From Candidatus Thorarchaeota archaeon (GTDB lineage: Archaea; Asgardarchaeota; Thorarchaeia; Thorarchaeales; Thorarchaeaceae): a stretch of 40,662 bases of DNA. Below are positions 15,370 to 24,677 of the stretch, in pieces; the stretch's first letter is position 1; every line of letters starts with the position of its first letter. Under the pieces are notes generated by a model that worked only from the letters and a program-made list of their open reading frames with translations, ran no database searches and had not been told where the DNA came from. Made by a program: the position numbers and the translations under genes. The DNA lies in NCBI GenBank assembly GCA_004524445.1, contig SDNP01000028.1, positions 1-40,662 on the forward strand. Reading direction: 5' to 3'.

Positions 15370-16674
15370 ATGCCTAGAAAAATCGAGTACATTGAGTATC
15401 GACTACCGGATATACTTGGTCAACTGAAGGGAATGACCGTTCCCTGCAAACCTACAAACACCATTGAGGAGCTAAAGGAGAACCCAGAGATTCTAGAAGG
15501 AACAAGTGTTGATGGTAGTTCTATTCTAGGTCTATCGAGAGTAGAATCGTCTGACCTCAGATTGGATCCGGACCTCGATTCGTTGGTTGAATTACCATAC
15601 TCGCAGCACCGAACTGCAGCAGTGATGTGTTTTGTTCGTGTCAAGGCATCTGTTGATAAGAAGGAGTTTTATCCCAAGGATACAAGAGGCGTTCTCCATA
15701 GTGTTTGTGAGAAATACCTTGGTCCAGACATGATGTTGAAGACAAAAGTCGAACCTGAATTCTACTTCACCTCCATGGATGGAGAACCATTTGACTTTGC
15801 CCAGTATGCCGAAACATTTCCAAAGAATCCTAGCCAGAATCTCCTGTTAGATATTGCCAGTGCCATTCAATTGATGGGTGTAGCCGTTCGCGTCGTTCAC
15901 CATGAAGTTGGAATTGCACAGCAGGAAGTAGAATTGGCATTTGAAGAAGTTCTGCGCGCATCAGACAATATTCTGCTGTTCAAGAATGTCGCTAGAGCAT
16001 TAGCTGCACAGAATGGAATAGATATTACCTTCATGCCTAAGCCATTTACCGACCAAGCAGGAACAGGTCTTCATTGCCATCTCCAGCTCTGGGAGGAAGG
16101 TGTGAATCTCTTTGGCGACAAGAATAATGACTCCCTTTCAGATACCGCAAAAAACTTCCTAGCAGGATTGATGAATCATGCACCGGCAATAACGGCAATT
16201 GCCAACCCGACTATTAATTCCTATAAGCGATTAGAGCCCCATCAGGAAGCGCCTGTGTACATTTCTTGGGGCATGCAGAATAGAACAACCCTCATACGAG
16301 TGCCTCTCTTTCAGAAGGCGAATAAAGCCGCCATTGAGTTCAGGTCCCCCGATCCAACATCAAATCCCTATTTGGTTTTCGCGGCCATCATTGCTGCAGG
16401 GATGGAGGGAGTGAGAGAGGAAATGGAGCCGATCCAACCGGTTCAAGGCGATGTATTCAATATGAGCGATTCTGAACGTGATAAGAATGGAATCAAATCG
16501 CTTCCTGTTACGCTTAAGGAAGCTCTTGACCATCTGAAGCAAGATACTCTCATCTGCGAAGCGCTCGGAAAAGAAATCACCGATACCTATATCGACATCA
16601 AGCTGCGTGAGTGGAATGACTATGTTTCTCATGCTGTAACTGATTGGGAATGGAATACATACTTCGATATGTAG
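15370..16674 (+). CDS. glnA: Glutamine synthetase family protein, type I-like
   Basis: The protein of about 434 residues matches GlnA over its whole length. The N-terminal beta-grasp part is IEYIEYRLPDILGQLKGM; the catalytic barrel has EPEFYF, VHHEVGIAQQEVEL, TFMPKPF, the histidine motif GTGLHCHLQLW, then the NSYKRL loop and the EFRSPDPTSNPYL strand. The family joins ammonia and glutamate using ATP. Metal-binding Glu and His residues (EPEF, HHEVGxxQ.EVE, GLHCH, EFR) are present. I prefer ATG 15370 (GGGG about 9 bases upstream) to GTG 15364. A T-rich stretch at 15313-15328 may hold the promoter. Its stop is one base from the convergent aminotransferase. Some family members are gamma-glutamylamide ligases, so substrate is probable but not certain. 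Confidence 0.9.
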   Translation: MPRKIEYIEYRLPDILGQLKGMTVPCKPTNTIEELKENPEILEGTSVDGSSILGLSRVESSDLRLDPDLDSLVELPYSQHRTAAVMCFVRVKASVDKKEFYPKDTRGVLHSVCEKYLGPDMMLKTKVEPEFYFTSMDGEPFDFAQYAETFPKNPSQNLLLDIASAIQLMGVAVRVVHHEVGIAQQEVELAFEEVLRASDNILLFKNVARALAAQNGIDITFMPKPFTDQAGTGLHCHLQLWEEGVNLFGDKNNDSLSDTAKNFLAGLMNHAPAITAIANPTINSYKRLEPHQEAPVYISWGMQNRTTLIRVPLFQKANKAAIEFRSPDPTSNPYLVFAAIIAAGMEGVREEMEPIQPVQGDVFNMSDSERDKNGIKSLPVTLKEALDHLKQDTLICEALGKEITDTYIDIKLREWNDYVSHAVTDWEWNTYFDM

Positions 16675-16675
16675 C

Positions 16676-17827
16676 TCATGAAAAATACCTGGCCATCCTA
16701 TCAAAGGCTTCGTCTACAGCTTCAGGAGTTAAGGGACCAACCGAGATTCGAATATGTCCTTCCCCATTAGGACCGAAGACCCTTCCTGGTAACGTAAGTA
16801 CCTTAATTTCATCAAGCATGTCGATCACTAGATTTCGTGAATCGTTGCAACTCTTTACACGTGGAAATAGATAAAAAGTGCCTTTTGTTCGGATGATTTC
16901 GAATCTATCAATCTCCTGAGCCCGAATATAGGCTAGTTCTCTCAATTTTTCTAGTCGCATTAATTCGTCATCTACAAACTCTGCCCCCTCTTTTAGAATC
17001 TCTAATGCAAGCAATTGACTTGCTGTTGGTGCACAGATGGTCACAGTATCTTGGACTTTCAGAAATTCCTTCATGAAGGGCGGAGAACCAACAATATAGC
17101 CAACGCGCCATCCACTAATTCCAAAGTCTTTCGAAAAACTTCCCAACACGATAACATGGTCTTCTGCATCCCGTCTTGTTCTTGGACTATAATGATTGCT
17201 TCCTTCAAATACCAATCGAGCGTATGCCTCGTCGGATAATAGAAACAGCTCATTCTCCAGGCATATATCAACTATTTCGTCTACCAGTTTCTGTTGATAG
17301 ACTGCGCCGGTTGGATTGTTTGGTGAAACCAGCAAGACCGCCTTTGTTTTGTCGTCAATTGCATTGCGGATTGAATCCGTACGGGGTTGAAAGTGCTCAT
17401 CAACTTCAACTGGTTTTGCGGTCCCGCCAGCTAGCTGTATTGCCATTATTTGATTGAAGTAAAAGGGCTCAGGGACCAGTATGTTCTCCCCGGGCCCAAG
17501 CAGAGTAAGAACCGCACCGGAAAAAGCGTTATTCCCACCTGCGGTGACTGTTACCTCTGCCTGTGGGTCAACATCATAATTAGAATGCCTTCGTAGATAC
17601 AGGGACAATTCCTCCCGCAGTTCCAGGTGCCCCTGGTCAGGTGTATACTGATGGGTTACCGGGTGCAGAAGCTTCTCGCCAAGAGAGGATAAAATTGGTT
17701 TGGGCGGGATATGTCCAGGTAGGCCCTGCCCCAAGTCAATGAAATCTTGTGATCCTGCATACTTCTTTGCAGCCTCAGCCAGCTTGACAATCGGAGGCGG
17801 TGTGATGTTTTCTGTTCGAAATTTCAT
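16676..17827 (-). CDS. Class I/II aminotransferase (AspC-like), PLP-dependent
   Basis: The 383-residue protein is a fold-type I PLP aminotransferase. The marks are FIDLGQGLPGHIPP, VTVTAGGNNAFSGAVLTLLG, LVSPNNPTGAVYQ, the YARL motif after LLSDEAYARLVF, and the PLP lysine in GSFSKDFGISGWRVGY, where SFSK carries the Schiff-base lysine and the GWRxG Arg binds the 2-oxo acid carboxylate. Substrates are probably aspartate, aromatic or kynurenine-type amino acids; specificity is not readable. It is convergent with glutamine synthetase and may share nitrogen metabolism with it. A second, less similar aminotransferase is at 39241-40371. Confidence 0.92.
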   Translation of the reverse strand: MKFRTENITPPPIVKLAEAAKKYAGSQDFIDLGQGLPGHIPPKPILSSLGEKLLHPVTHQYTPDQGHLELREELSLYLRRHSNYDVDPQAEVTVTAGGNNAFSGAVLTLLGPGENILVPEPFYFNQIMAIQLAGGTAKPVEVDEHFQPRTDSIRNAIDDKTKAVLLVSPNNPTGAVYQQKLVDEIVDICLENELFLLSDEAYARLVFEGSNHYSPRTRRDAEDHVIVLGSFSKDFGISGWRVGYIVGSPPFMKEFLKVQDTVTICAPTASQLLALEILKEGAEFVDDELMRLEKLRELAYIRAQEIDRFEIIRTKGTFYLFPRVKSCNDSRNLVIDMLDEIKVLTLPGRVFGPNGEGHIRISVGPLTPEAVDEAFDRMARYFS

Positions 17828-17994
17828 ATCTGTGCAAACCTTGGGAGTAGCCCCTAAGAAATTATGCGTCTTGGAGAAGAAAAAGGAATCGTAATGTCAC
17901 CCGAGTTCATACTATTGGAGCATGCAGTATTGATAAAACAGACTACTCGGACGTAAGAAGAAACATTTGTTAATACAAAACACCCCTAAATGAC

Positions 17995-18004
17995 ATTTAA
18001 TAAC
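17995..18004 (+). promoter_or_regulatory. Possible TATA box of the PAC2 gene
   Basis: The A/T-rich stretch ATTTAATAAC lies 36 bases before the ATG at 18040, which would give a 5' leader of about 15-20 bases. An AAGGAG ribosome-binding site (18025-18030) is 9 bases before the ATG. No clear BRE was identified. Confidence 0.35.
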
Positions 18005-18039
18005 GCAACTGCCCATACAACGAAAAGGAGATACACCAT

Positions 18040-18828
18040 ATGAACGATGAAATAAAAGGATGTGCTACCAAAATTCTAGGTTCTCCAGACGCACAAGTAG
18101 TTCAAACGAGAGAGATCGAAATGGATGAGCCCCTGCTCATTTGCGGTTTCCCCTCAGCGGGAGTTGTTGGTACGATTGCCGCCAATACGATAATAGAACA
18201 GTCAGATATGGAGGAGATTGCCCACGTTCGATCCAAATACATGCCCTCAGCGGCAGTATTCATGGACGGAAGACTTAGGCACCCGTTTCGCGTGTATGCA
18301 AGCAAGAATAGGAAACTCCTTTTGGTGACAACAGAATTGCCTGTAGCAGAACAGGGTATGTATCATGTCAGTTCAGCATTACTAGATTGGGCAGCAGAAC
18401 TTGGAGTGAAAGAAACAGTCATTCTTGATGGCATTCCCGTACAAGGTATGCCTTCTGATAGAAAAGTCCTGTATGCTGCAGAAGAAGAGAAAATCGCTGA
18501 TCTCGCGGAAGACAAGGAAATGGAAATCTTACGCAAGGGGATTATTACCGGAATTGCGGGCTCTATTCTATCTGAAACTCTGTGCAGGGATATGGTTGGA
18601 TTCGCCCTCCTCACGCCTGCTCTCACCATGATCCCGGATCCAGAGGGAGCAGCGAAACTTCTTCAAGCGCTAACGCGACTATATGATGTAGAAGTTGATG
18701 TATCAGAGCTACAGGAAAGTGCAGATAAAATCCGAGAAAAGATGCGGGAGATGGCAAAACAGGTTGATGGAATGCGTCAGGGTCAACAACCAGGCGCGCC
18801 CACAGAATATCAAAGAATATACGCATAG
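18040..18828 (+). CDS. PAC2-family protein (proteasome assembly chaperone-like)
   Basis: The 262-residue protein matches the PAC2 family (COG2047), related to eukaryotic proteasome assembly chaperone 2 and archaeal PbaB. It has the start LLICGFPSAGVVGTIAANTI, the segment HVRSKYMPSAAVFMDGRLRH, and a long charged C-terminal helix from about residue 210 (LYDVEVDVSELQESADKIRE). In archaea PbaB binds proteasome alpha subunits or related proteins. A strong RBS AAGGAG precedes ATG 18040, and it is probably transcribed alone, since both neighbours are in the opposite orientation. The partner protein is not in the window. Confidence 0.88.
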   Translation: MNDEIKGCATKILGSPDAQVVQTREIEMDEPLLICGFPSAGVVGTIAANTIIEQSDMEEIAHVRSKYMPSAAVFMDGRLRHPFRVYASKNRKLLLVTTELPVAEQGMYHVSSALLDWAAELGVKETVILDGIPVQGMPSDRKVLYAAEEEKIADLAEDKEMEILRKGIITGIAGSILSETLCRDMVGFALLTPALTMIPDPEGAAKLLQALTRLYDVEVDVSELQESADKIREKMREMAKQVDGMRQGQQPGAPTEYQRIYA

Positions 18829-18883
18829 ATTCTCAGCAAAATGCAGTGGACTAGGTACTGAAGCCGGTTTCTGTGGTTTCACT

Positions 18884-19441
18884 CTAGTCGCTGCATGACT
18901 TGTAGGCTTCTTCTGCTCCAGTGGCATTCTTTTCGCCCACTTTTCCAGGCCAGTTTTCCTTGATGACTTCTTTTACTGTTTCCAATTTTACCAAGCCGGT
19001 GGCTTTTGCGAAAGCGCCCAGCATGGTAGTATTGACGACAGGCAGACCTGAAACTAAGAGACCGTGTTTCAATGCGATTCCAGTGCCATCGTATGTGTAG
19101 ACATGTCCCACTTCAAAATCAAATTCTGCTGCCTCTTTTGGACTATTAATGATGATTTTACCATCTTCTTTCAGTCCGTCAGTGACATCCGCAAGTTCGA
19201 TGATAGTGGGGTCAAGAACTGCAACTACGTCAGGTTCGTATATCTGACTTCGAACGTTAATCTCACTATCAGCAATTCGTGTGAAGGCTTTGACAGGCGC
19301 TCCACGGCGTTCAGCTCCAAAATACGGAAAAGCTTGTACGCCCTTATAGCCGTCACTATATGCAGCCTTTGCCAGCAGTTCGGCAAAGGTGACACCGCCC
19401 TGACCTCCACGGCCGTGAATTCTAATCTCAATCATTTTCAT
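18884..19441 (-). CDS. porC: 2-oxoacid:ferredoxin oxidoreductase, gamma subunit (orphan)
   Basis: The 185-residue protein has the gamma-subunit pattern: IRIHGRGGQGGVTFAELLA at the start, GYKGVQAFPYFGAERRGAPV, then the PDVVAVLDPTI strand and a conserved C-terminal Pro-Gly stretch. It normally forms an enzyme with alpha, beta and delta subunits that converts pyruvate (or another 2-oxoacid) to acyl-CoA while reducing ferredoxin. Here no alpha, beta or delta gene lies on either side: the neighbours are PAC2 and an FAD oxidoreductase. ATG 19441 is supported by GAGGAG. Substrate (pyruvate, 2-ketoglutarate, indolepyruvate) cannot be told from this subunit. Confidence 0.85.
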   Translation of the reverse strand: MKMIEIRIHGRGGQGGVTFAELLAKAAYSDGYKGVQAFPYFGAERRGAPVKAFTRIADSEINVRSQIYEPDVVAVLDPTIIELADVTDGLKEDGKIIINSPKEAAEFDFEVGHVYTYDGTGIALKHGLLVSGLPVVNTTMLGAFAKATGLVKLETVKEVIKENWPGKVGEKNATGAEEAYKSCSD

Positions 19442-19650
19442 TTCAGAAGACTCCTCTATGAGGGCTGCCTAATTGACAAGGACAGTCGGACCACGGTATA
19501 ACAAAACTGTTTCGTTACCGTCACCATCTTTGATATCTGAAAAAGACTACATTTGCTAACCTATACCTCGTTGTCAAAGACCGAAATCTGCAGTTTCTGA
19601 TTAGGGCGAGCATCCCCGATTATTGAGAAACGTATCCAAGTATGTAGTTA

Positions 19651-21042
19651 CTATGCGATATTATCTTCGCGAAGTGCTTCAATTACGTTTCGAGCAGAAT
19701 TCGCGGCTTGTTGAAGACCTACTCCAGAACCAGCAGTATCAGTACCCACAATATAGAGTCCCCTCAAGGGGGTTCTGGGACCTGGACGATCCAAATCGGT
19801 CTGACCGGGAATGAGAGCTGCTCTGGTCGCATATGAGGTTTGAAGATGCTCCATTTCTATATTCTCAAGGATTTCCGGGTAATATTCTTCCATTCCATTG
19901 CCTTTCATTTGTTCGACCTGTTCTTCCAAGGAGATGGATTCATCACGCATCATCGCCAAGGCAATTAGCTCCTTGCCCTCAGGAGCGCAGGTAGGATCAA
20001 AACTCGATAGGGAAATTAACCAACGATTCGGCTCTGGACGTACTAACACACGAGACTTTCTATCACCGATGACCACCTTTTCAATTCCAAGCCAAAGCGT
20101 GACCCCCTTTGTAATTTGCATTGAGTCCCATCTATTGAAGAGTTCATTGGCTTCATAATTATCGGATTCAACTATGCTTGACATAGACCACAGAGGGATA
20201 TTGCTGATGACTCGTGGATGTATTATTTCCTGATTATCAATGGTAAGAGCTAAGGCCCCATCGGATGTTTCTGAAATTCTGTCTACTCTGGAATTCAGCA
20301 TGTAGTCACCATTGATGGCATCTTTAACTCGGTCAACCAGCCCCTTCATGCCCCCGATAACGTATCCCTCGTCATATTCGTCAGAACCAAAGACGAGTCG
20401 CTTTGCCGACTCCAACTTGGAATATTCCTTGTCAGTATCTTTCAGCGTGCGTAAGGCTTCATATGCTGATGCCTCAGTGATTGGAACGCCAGCGGCCATA
20501 TAGATAGCGCTCTGCATAACATCTAACATGACTTGATTTGTAGCATCTTGACATTCCATGAATTCCTGAAATGTGAAATCTTTGTATTCCTTCATCTCAG
20601 CTAGCTTCATGGTCTTAATCTTTGCGCCAATCCGTGCAAGACCAAGTCTGCCCCTCAGGCCAGTCAGGGGCCAACAAAGGGTTTCAGCAATGCTAGTAGG
20701 TATTGTGCCTACCTTATCATTCACCCGAAAATACCATCCATCATGCAGGACGAACTCTGGAGGAGGATCAAGGTTTTCTCTCATGAACTCTGCAAATGCA
20801 CCGCGTTTGACACGTGTGATCATGTGGAGACCATTGTCTACTCGATATTCATCGACTTCATATCCATACCATACTCCACCAAGATGGTTAGATTCTTCTA
20901 TAACGAGGACTCGTTTGTCTAAAGCTGATAGACCCAAAGCAGTTAGAAGGCCACCTGCACCGGCACCCGCTATGATGAAATCATATGAAGACACATCAAT
21001 CGCATTAGATGAAATCTCTTGCATTTGAAAATCGAGATTCAT
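19651..21042 (-). CDS. Phytoene-dehydrogenase-like FAD-dependent oxidoreductase
   Basis: The protein of about 463 residues has an N-terminal dinucleotide fold with the GxGxxG motif in IIAGAGAGGLLTALGL, then VLVIEESNHLGG and a Tyr/Asp-rich block. The C-terminal end GLYIVGTDTAGSGVGLQQAA carries the FAD-binding ATG-like motif of the phytoene desaturase/NAD(P)-FAD family. Enzymes of this family reduce or desaturate isoprenoids, including phytoene desaturases and retinol saturases, so a lipid-related role is possible. It is downstream of, and co-directional with, the Gfo/Idh/MocA gene (39 bases between). Exact substrate is unknown. Confidence 0.85.
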   Translation of the reverse strand: MNLDFQMQEISSNAIDVSSYDFIIAGAGAGGLLTALGLSALDKRVLVIEESNHLGGVWYGYEVDEYRVDNGLHMITRVKRGAFAEFMRENLDPPPEFVLHDGWYFRVNDKVGTIPTSIAETLCWPLTGLRGRLGLARIGAKIKTMKLAEMKEYKDFTFQEFMECQDATNQVMLDVMQSAIYMAAGVPITEASAYEALRTLKDTDKEYSKLESAKRLVFGSDEYDEGYVIGGMKGLVDRVKDAINGDYMLNSRVDRISETSDGALALTIDNQEIIHPRVISNIPLWSMSSIVESDNYEANELFNRWDSMQITKGVTLWLGIEKVVIGDRKSRVLVRPEPNRWLISLSSFDPTCAPEGKELIALAMMRDESISLEEQVEQMKGNGMEEYYPEILENIEMEHLQTSYATRAALIPGQTDLDRPGPRTPLRGLYIVGTDTAGSGVGLQQAANSARNVIEALREDNIA

Positions 21043-21083
21043 CAATCACGTGACTACTTAAGCATGTTCCAAGATAGAATAGA

Positions 21084-22190
21084 TTAAAGAAGAGCAATGC
21101 ATCGACCCTTATCAGTTGACTCATAGGCTGCATCTACAATATTGTGTGCAGCAACTGCATCACCAAAGTCTGGTCTGGGAGATATCTTTTCCTTTACTGC
21201 CTTCAGAAATGCATAATTCAATGCAGTATATCTTTCTGCTCCAACACAAGTCAGTGCTTCTATGGCCGCAGGGCTGATACTCTTAGATTCAAGACCAAGT
21301 TCGTCGAGAAGAGCCGCATTGGCAGTTTCATCCCATACCTTCACCGGCGCATCTCCTTGTAAGTGGTATTCCAAGTAGCGTTTATCAGACTCCAAACTTA
21401 TGCCAATATAACCCTTCTCGAAGAAGAACTCTAGATAGCGTTCGTTTGGCCTTTCCACCCAATGCCAAACGGAGTCCAGAGTACTAGTTGCGCCACTTGT
21501 ATGATTCATTATAACGGATGCATGATCTTCAACATCGCGGCCAGCGAAGTGACTGGTCCGTGCATAGACGCTCTCAATATCTCCAAGAAACCATCTCAGG
21601 ATATCGATATCATGGATGCTATGTTCAATGAGAGTTCCTCCACCCGCGATAGTTTTGTTCCCACGCCAATGGCTGTAATAGATATAGTCGACAGGGAAGC
21701 GCTGGTCGTCTCTAATATGCGCAAGCATGGGAGTTCCAAAATCATGCTCATCAAGTAGCCGCTTCGCAAAAAGGAGGAATTGGTCATACCGTAGTACAAG
21801 ACCCACGCCTGCAGGAACTCCTGCATCTCTTGTCATAGCCATCATGACCTGTGCTTGAGGAGAAGATCTAGCCAGCGGCTTCTCACAAAAGACTGCCTTG
21901 TGATTCTTCACCGCGACTTTGACCATGTCACTATGAAGATTAGTGGGTGTGCAAACATAGATGATATCCACATCAGGATTTTCAACCAGCTTATTGTAGT
22001 CTAGGTATGTTGTCTTTATGTCAAATAGATCGGCTGCACGAGCAAGTGAGTCCTGATCAGTATCGCATACTGCTGCAATATCTATATCCAAAAGCCCTGT
22101 TTCCTGTAATGATGAGAAGCTTATCAGATGCGTTTTTCCGATGTTTCCAGTTCCAATTAGACCCACATGCAAGGTATTCTTGTTGCTCAA
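21084..22190 (-). CDS. Gfo/Idh/MocA-family oxidoreductase
   Basis: The 368-residue protein has an N-terminal Rossmann fold with GLIGTGNIGKTHL (about 10-22), the segment VDIIYVCTPTNLH and the EKP motif VFCEKPLARS that is diagnostic for the family. The C-terminal alpha/beta domain includes GGGTLIEHSIHDIDILRWFL, with the catalytic histidine region. Members use NAD(P) to oxidise or reduce sugars, inositols or related compounds; the substrate cannot be read from the motifs. The start TTG 22190 follows GGGAG 5 bases upstream. The downstream FAD enzyme may be in the same operon. Confidence 0.9.
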   Translation of the reverse strand: MSNKNTLHVGLIGTGNIGKTHLISFSSLQETGLLDIDIAAVCDTDQDSLARAADLFDIKTTYLDYNKLVENPDVDIIYVCTPTNLHSDMVKVAVKNHKAVFCEKPLARSSPQAQVMMAMTRDAGVPAGVGLVLRYDQFLLFAKRLLDEHDFGTPMLAHIRDDQRFPVDYIYYSHWRGNKTIAGGGTLIEHSIHDIDILRWFLGDIESVYARTSHFAGRDVEDHASVIMNHTSGATSTLDSVWHWVERPNERYLEFFFEKGYIGISLESDKRYLEYHLQGDAPVKVWDETANAALLDELGLESKSISPAAIEALTCVGAERYTALNYAFLKAVKEKISPRPDFGDAVAAHNIVDAAYESTDKGRCIALL

Positions 22191-22333
22191 TGCAACTCCC
22201 TTACGTTACCTCCTCCTTCCCAGCATATTATCCTTTTGTTACTACAGCATAAATGCATCACAAATCACTTTATGACAAGCAATATGTAGTTGAATATCAG
22301 AGGAAATTGTAACATCCTAAAGAATTCTTCAGT

Positions 22334-24187
22334 ATGGTGACAAAAGTGGCGTCTGATAAGGAAAAATTGGAGAAAGCAATGGAGGCTCTAAAGAAAGGGA
22401 AGAATGACGCCGCTCAGATCCTCCTATCACAAGTTGCAGATAGTTTTGCTTCACGAGGATTGCATTCCAAGGCTGCAAATTTGTATGAGAAGGTCGCTAT
22501 CTTAGGATCACAACTCAACAAGAACGAAGCTGCTCTGAAGGCAATTGAGAATGCTACTCTAATGTACGTCCGAATGTCTGATGAGGAAGTATACAAAGAT
22601 ATTGTCCGTCTTAATGAGATGGGCTCCAAGATAGCAGAAAAAGCAGAAATGTACGACAGAGCAGCAGATGGTTATTTCAGGGCCCTTGATTTCGCGGCGT
22701 CGGAAGAAGAAAGAGATCGTTTAACTTGTAAAGCCGCTGATGCCCTTGAGAATTTGGCAGACATATGTGAAGAGAGAGGCGAACTAGAGAGAGCGGTTGA
22801 CACACTCAAAAAAGTTGGACGCCTGTACTATTCCGCGGGAGATCCTGAACTAGGGTTAAGAATCCACGAAAGAGCAACAAAAGTTGCAGTTCGCTGGGCA
22901 AATGAGGCAAAGGACTCGAAAGACTACTTAGCTGCAGGAAATGCCTTGGCCGAGGCAGCCCAAATCATCCAGAACCAGGGTGACAATGTTGAGGCGGCAC
23001 GTTTGATGATGGAAGCAGGCGAGTATTATGAGAAGGGCGAATTGTTTGAGAAGGCGGGAAATATCTATGATGCAGCACAGGAAGCCTATGATTTTGAGCG
23101 ATTGACCAGCGCCACAAAACAAGCCATGGTTCAAGCGGCTGAAGCGTATATGAAGATGGAGGGGAAGCCGCAAGTTCTCGCTCCACTTCTGGTCAAGGCG
23201 GGAGATATGTTTTCTGAACTAGGTCGTGTTATGAAGGCGAAATGGGCGTACAAGCGAGCCAGTGAGCTCTTTGCCGACTTGGCTGTAAAGGCAGCTGAAG
23301 AGGTAGATATCGATTCAGAAAAAACGAATCTCAGATATCGAGCTATGGGTCTGAGGAAATGGGGAAGAGAGAGAGAGGCAGATGAGATTTACACTGAGGT
23401 GGCTCAATATTATCTTAATCAAGCAGAAGAAGAGAAAGAACGGGGTAATGTGGAAAGACAAGCTCTTTCGTTGGAAGAGGCATCAAAGGTCCTTTATGAG
23501 CACGGGGATGAAGAGAAAGCCCAACAGAGTCTGAACCAAGCAATTGAGATATATCGGCACTTAGCTGACACTGCAACCAATTCAGAAGAACCAGAGGATG
23601 CTTCCAGGTATTTCGGACGGGCTGCACATTGTGCCGGACGTCTTGAGGATAAGAAGAGAAAGAGGGAATTCCATATTCTTGCTAGCAAACGAGCTGAAGA
23701 TGCTGCGAAATACTTTGCAGATATTGGTTTGAGAGAATTATCAACAATTTGGAAGAGAACTGCAGCAGAAGAAGCCCTGAAGACCCAGGATCCAGAAATG
23801 GTTGACAGAGCAATTGAGCTGCTAACAGAATCAGCAAAGGGATTTCAGGAAACAGGAGAACTCAAGGAAGCGTTTGAGGACTTGTATACGATATTTTCTA
23901 CGGTCTACATTCATAAGCCCGAGGAGAGGTCGAATCTAGATAACATTGTCGAACAGATGAATGAGATTGCCATAGATGAACGAGACCTCTATTACTCGTC
24001 CATGGTCAACGTCATTCGAGCAGTGAATAAGTCAGACAAAATTGGTGCATTGCTTGCATTCCAAGAACAAGAAGATGAACTTATTGGGAAAAGAGAGTCA
24101 TTGAGGTCGCTTATGGATGCCGTTGAACCACCGGAAGAATCCGATGAAGAAGCTCCTAAGGACTCAACTCATTGGCTCTATAAGTAG
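22334..24187 (+). CDS. SNAP-like TPR/alpha-solenoid protein
   Basis: The 617-residue protein is helical throughout and built of repeated helix pairs with TPR-like spacing (repeat marks AAxxY, A..Y..A). No signal peptide or membrane segment is seen. The clearest resemblance to eukaryotic alpha/gamma-SNAP is around residues 200-253 (AAGNALAEAAQ, EAARLMMEAGEYY and KAGNIYDAA), which parallels the SNAP block 'AAGNAFCQAAQ...AATCFVDAGNAF'. The C-terminal tail is acidic (EPPEESDEEAPKD). SNAPs bind SNAREs and the ATPase NSF during membrane fusion. The archaeal protein may be only an unspecific TPR scaffold, because TPR proteins resemble each other. It stands alone, with divergent Gfo/Idh upstream and YjbQ 61 bases downstream. 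Confidence 0.7.
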   Translation: MVTKVASDKEKLEKAMEALKKGKNDAAQILLSQVADSFASRGLHSKAANLYEKVAILGSQLNKNEAALKAIENATLMYVRMSDEEVYKDIVRLNEMGSKIAEKAEMYDRAADGYFRALDFAASEEERDRLTCKAADALENLADICEERGELERAVDTLKKVGRLYYSAGDPELGLRIHERATKVAVRWANEAKDSKDYLAAGNALAEAAQIIQNQGDNVEAARLMMEAGEYYEKGELFEKAGNIYDAAQEAYDFERLTSATKQAMVQAAEAYMKMEGKPQVLAPLLVKAGDMFSELGRVMKAKWAYKRASELFADLAVKAAEEVDIDSEKTNLRYRAMGLRKWGREREADEIYTEVAQYYLNQAEEEKERGNVERQALSLEEASKVLYEHGDEEKAQQSLNQAIEIYRHLADTATNSEEPEDASRYFGRAAHCAGRLEDKKRKREFHILASKRAEDAAKYFADIGLRELSTIWKRTAAEEALKTQDPEMVDRAIELLTESAKGFQETGELKEAFEDLYTIFSTVYIHKPEERSNLDNIVEQMNEIAIDERDLYYSSMVNVIRAVNKSDKIGALLAFQEQEDELIGKRESLRSLMDAVEPPEESDEEAPKDSTHWLYK

Positions 24188-24248
24188 GAAAAGCAAGTAT
24201 ATTCCAACTAGAGATGTTTCAAGTAAGAAGAGTATGGATTAGAACGAG

Positions 24249-24677
24249 ATGATGTCATTGGGTACTTTCACGGATACTTTAGAATTCGAAACAAATGGTC
24301 ATTGTGATATGATAGATATCACTGAGAGAGTTCAGAATGTTGTGACGCAGAGCAAAATGAACACAGGTATTTGTACTGTATTTGTGCCAGGGTCGACGGC
24401 GTCAATTATCACCATTGAGTATGAGAAAGGACTCCTGAAGGATTTCCCCGATGCAATGGAGAGGATTGGTCCAGAAGATGCAGTATATGAGCACCATTTG
24501 AGGTGGAGAGACGGGAATGGACATTCTCATGTCAGGGCCTCTGTAGTTGGACCCAGTCTTACAATCCCCTTCGTAGATGGTGCTCTAACTCTAGGAACCT
24601 GGCAACAAGTCACTCTTGTGGATTTTGACAATAAAGCCCGTGCCAGAACACTTCAGCTTGTGCTTATAGGCGAGTGA
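24249..24677 (+). CDS. YjbQ-family protein (UPF0047)
   Basis: The 142-residue protein has the YjbQ pattern: GICTVFVPGSTASIITIEYE, HHLRWRDGNGHSHVRASVVG, a LTLGTWQQVTLVDFD block and the C-terminal R-rich strand. YjbQ proteins were reported to form thiamin-phosphate from substrates in a non-canonical reaction, but their main role is unsettled. Length (about 130-140) is normal and the conserved His and Glu residues are visible (HH, GHSH). It is 61 bases downstream of the solenoid gene, so a shared transcript is possible. Its stop touches the end of the convergent 24678 gene. Confidence 0.88.
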   Translation: MMSLGTFTDTLEFETNGHCDMIDITERVQNVVTQSKMNTGICTVFVPGSTASIITIEYEKGLLKDFPDAMERIGPEDAVYEHHLRWRDGNGHSHVRASVVGPSLTIPFVDGALTLGTWQQVTLVDFDNKARARTLQLVLIGE

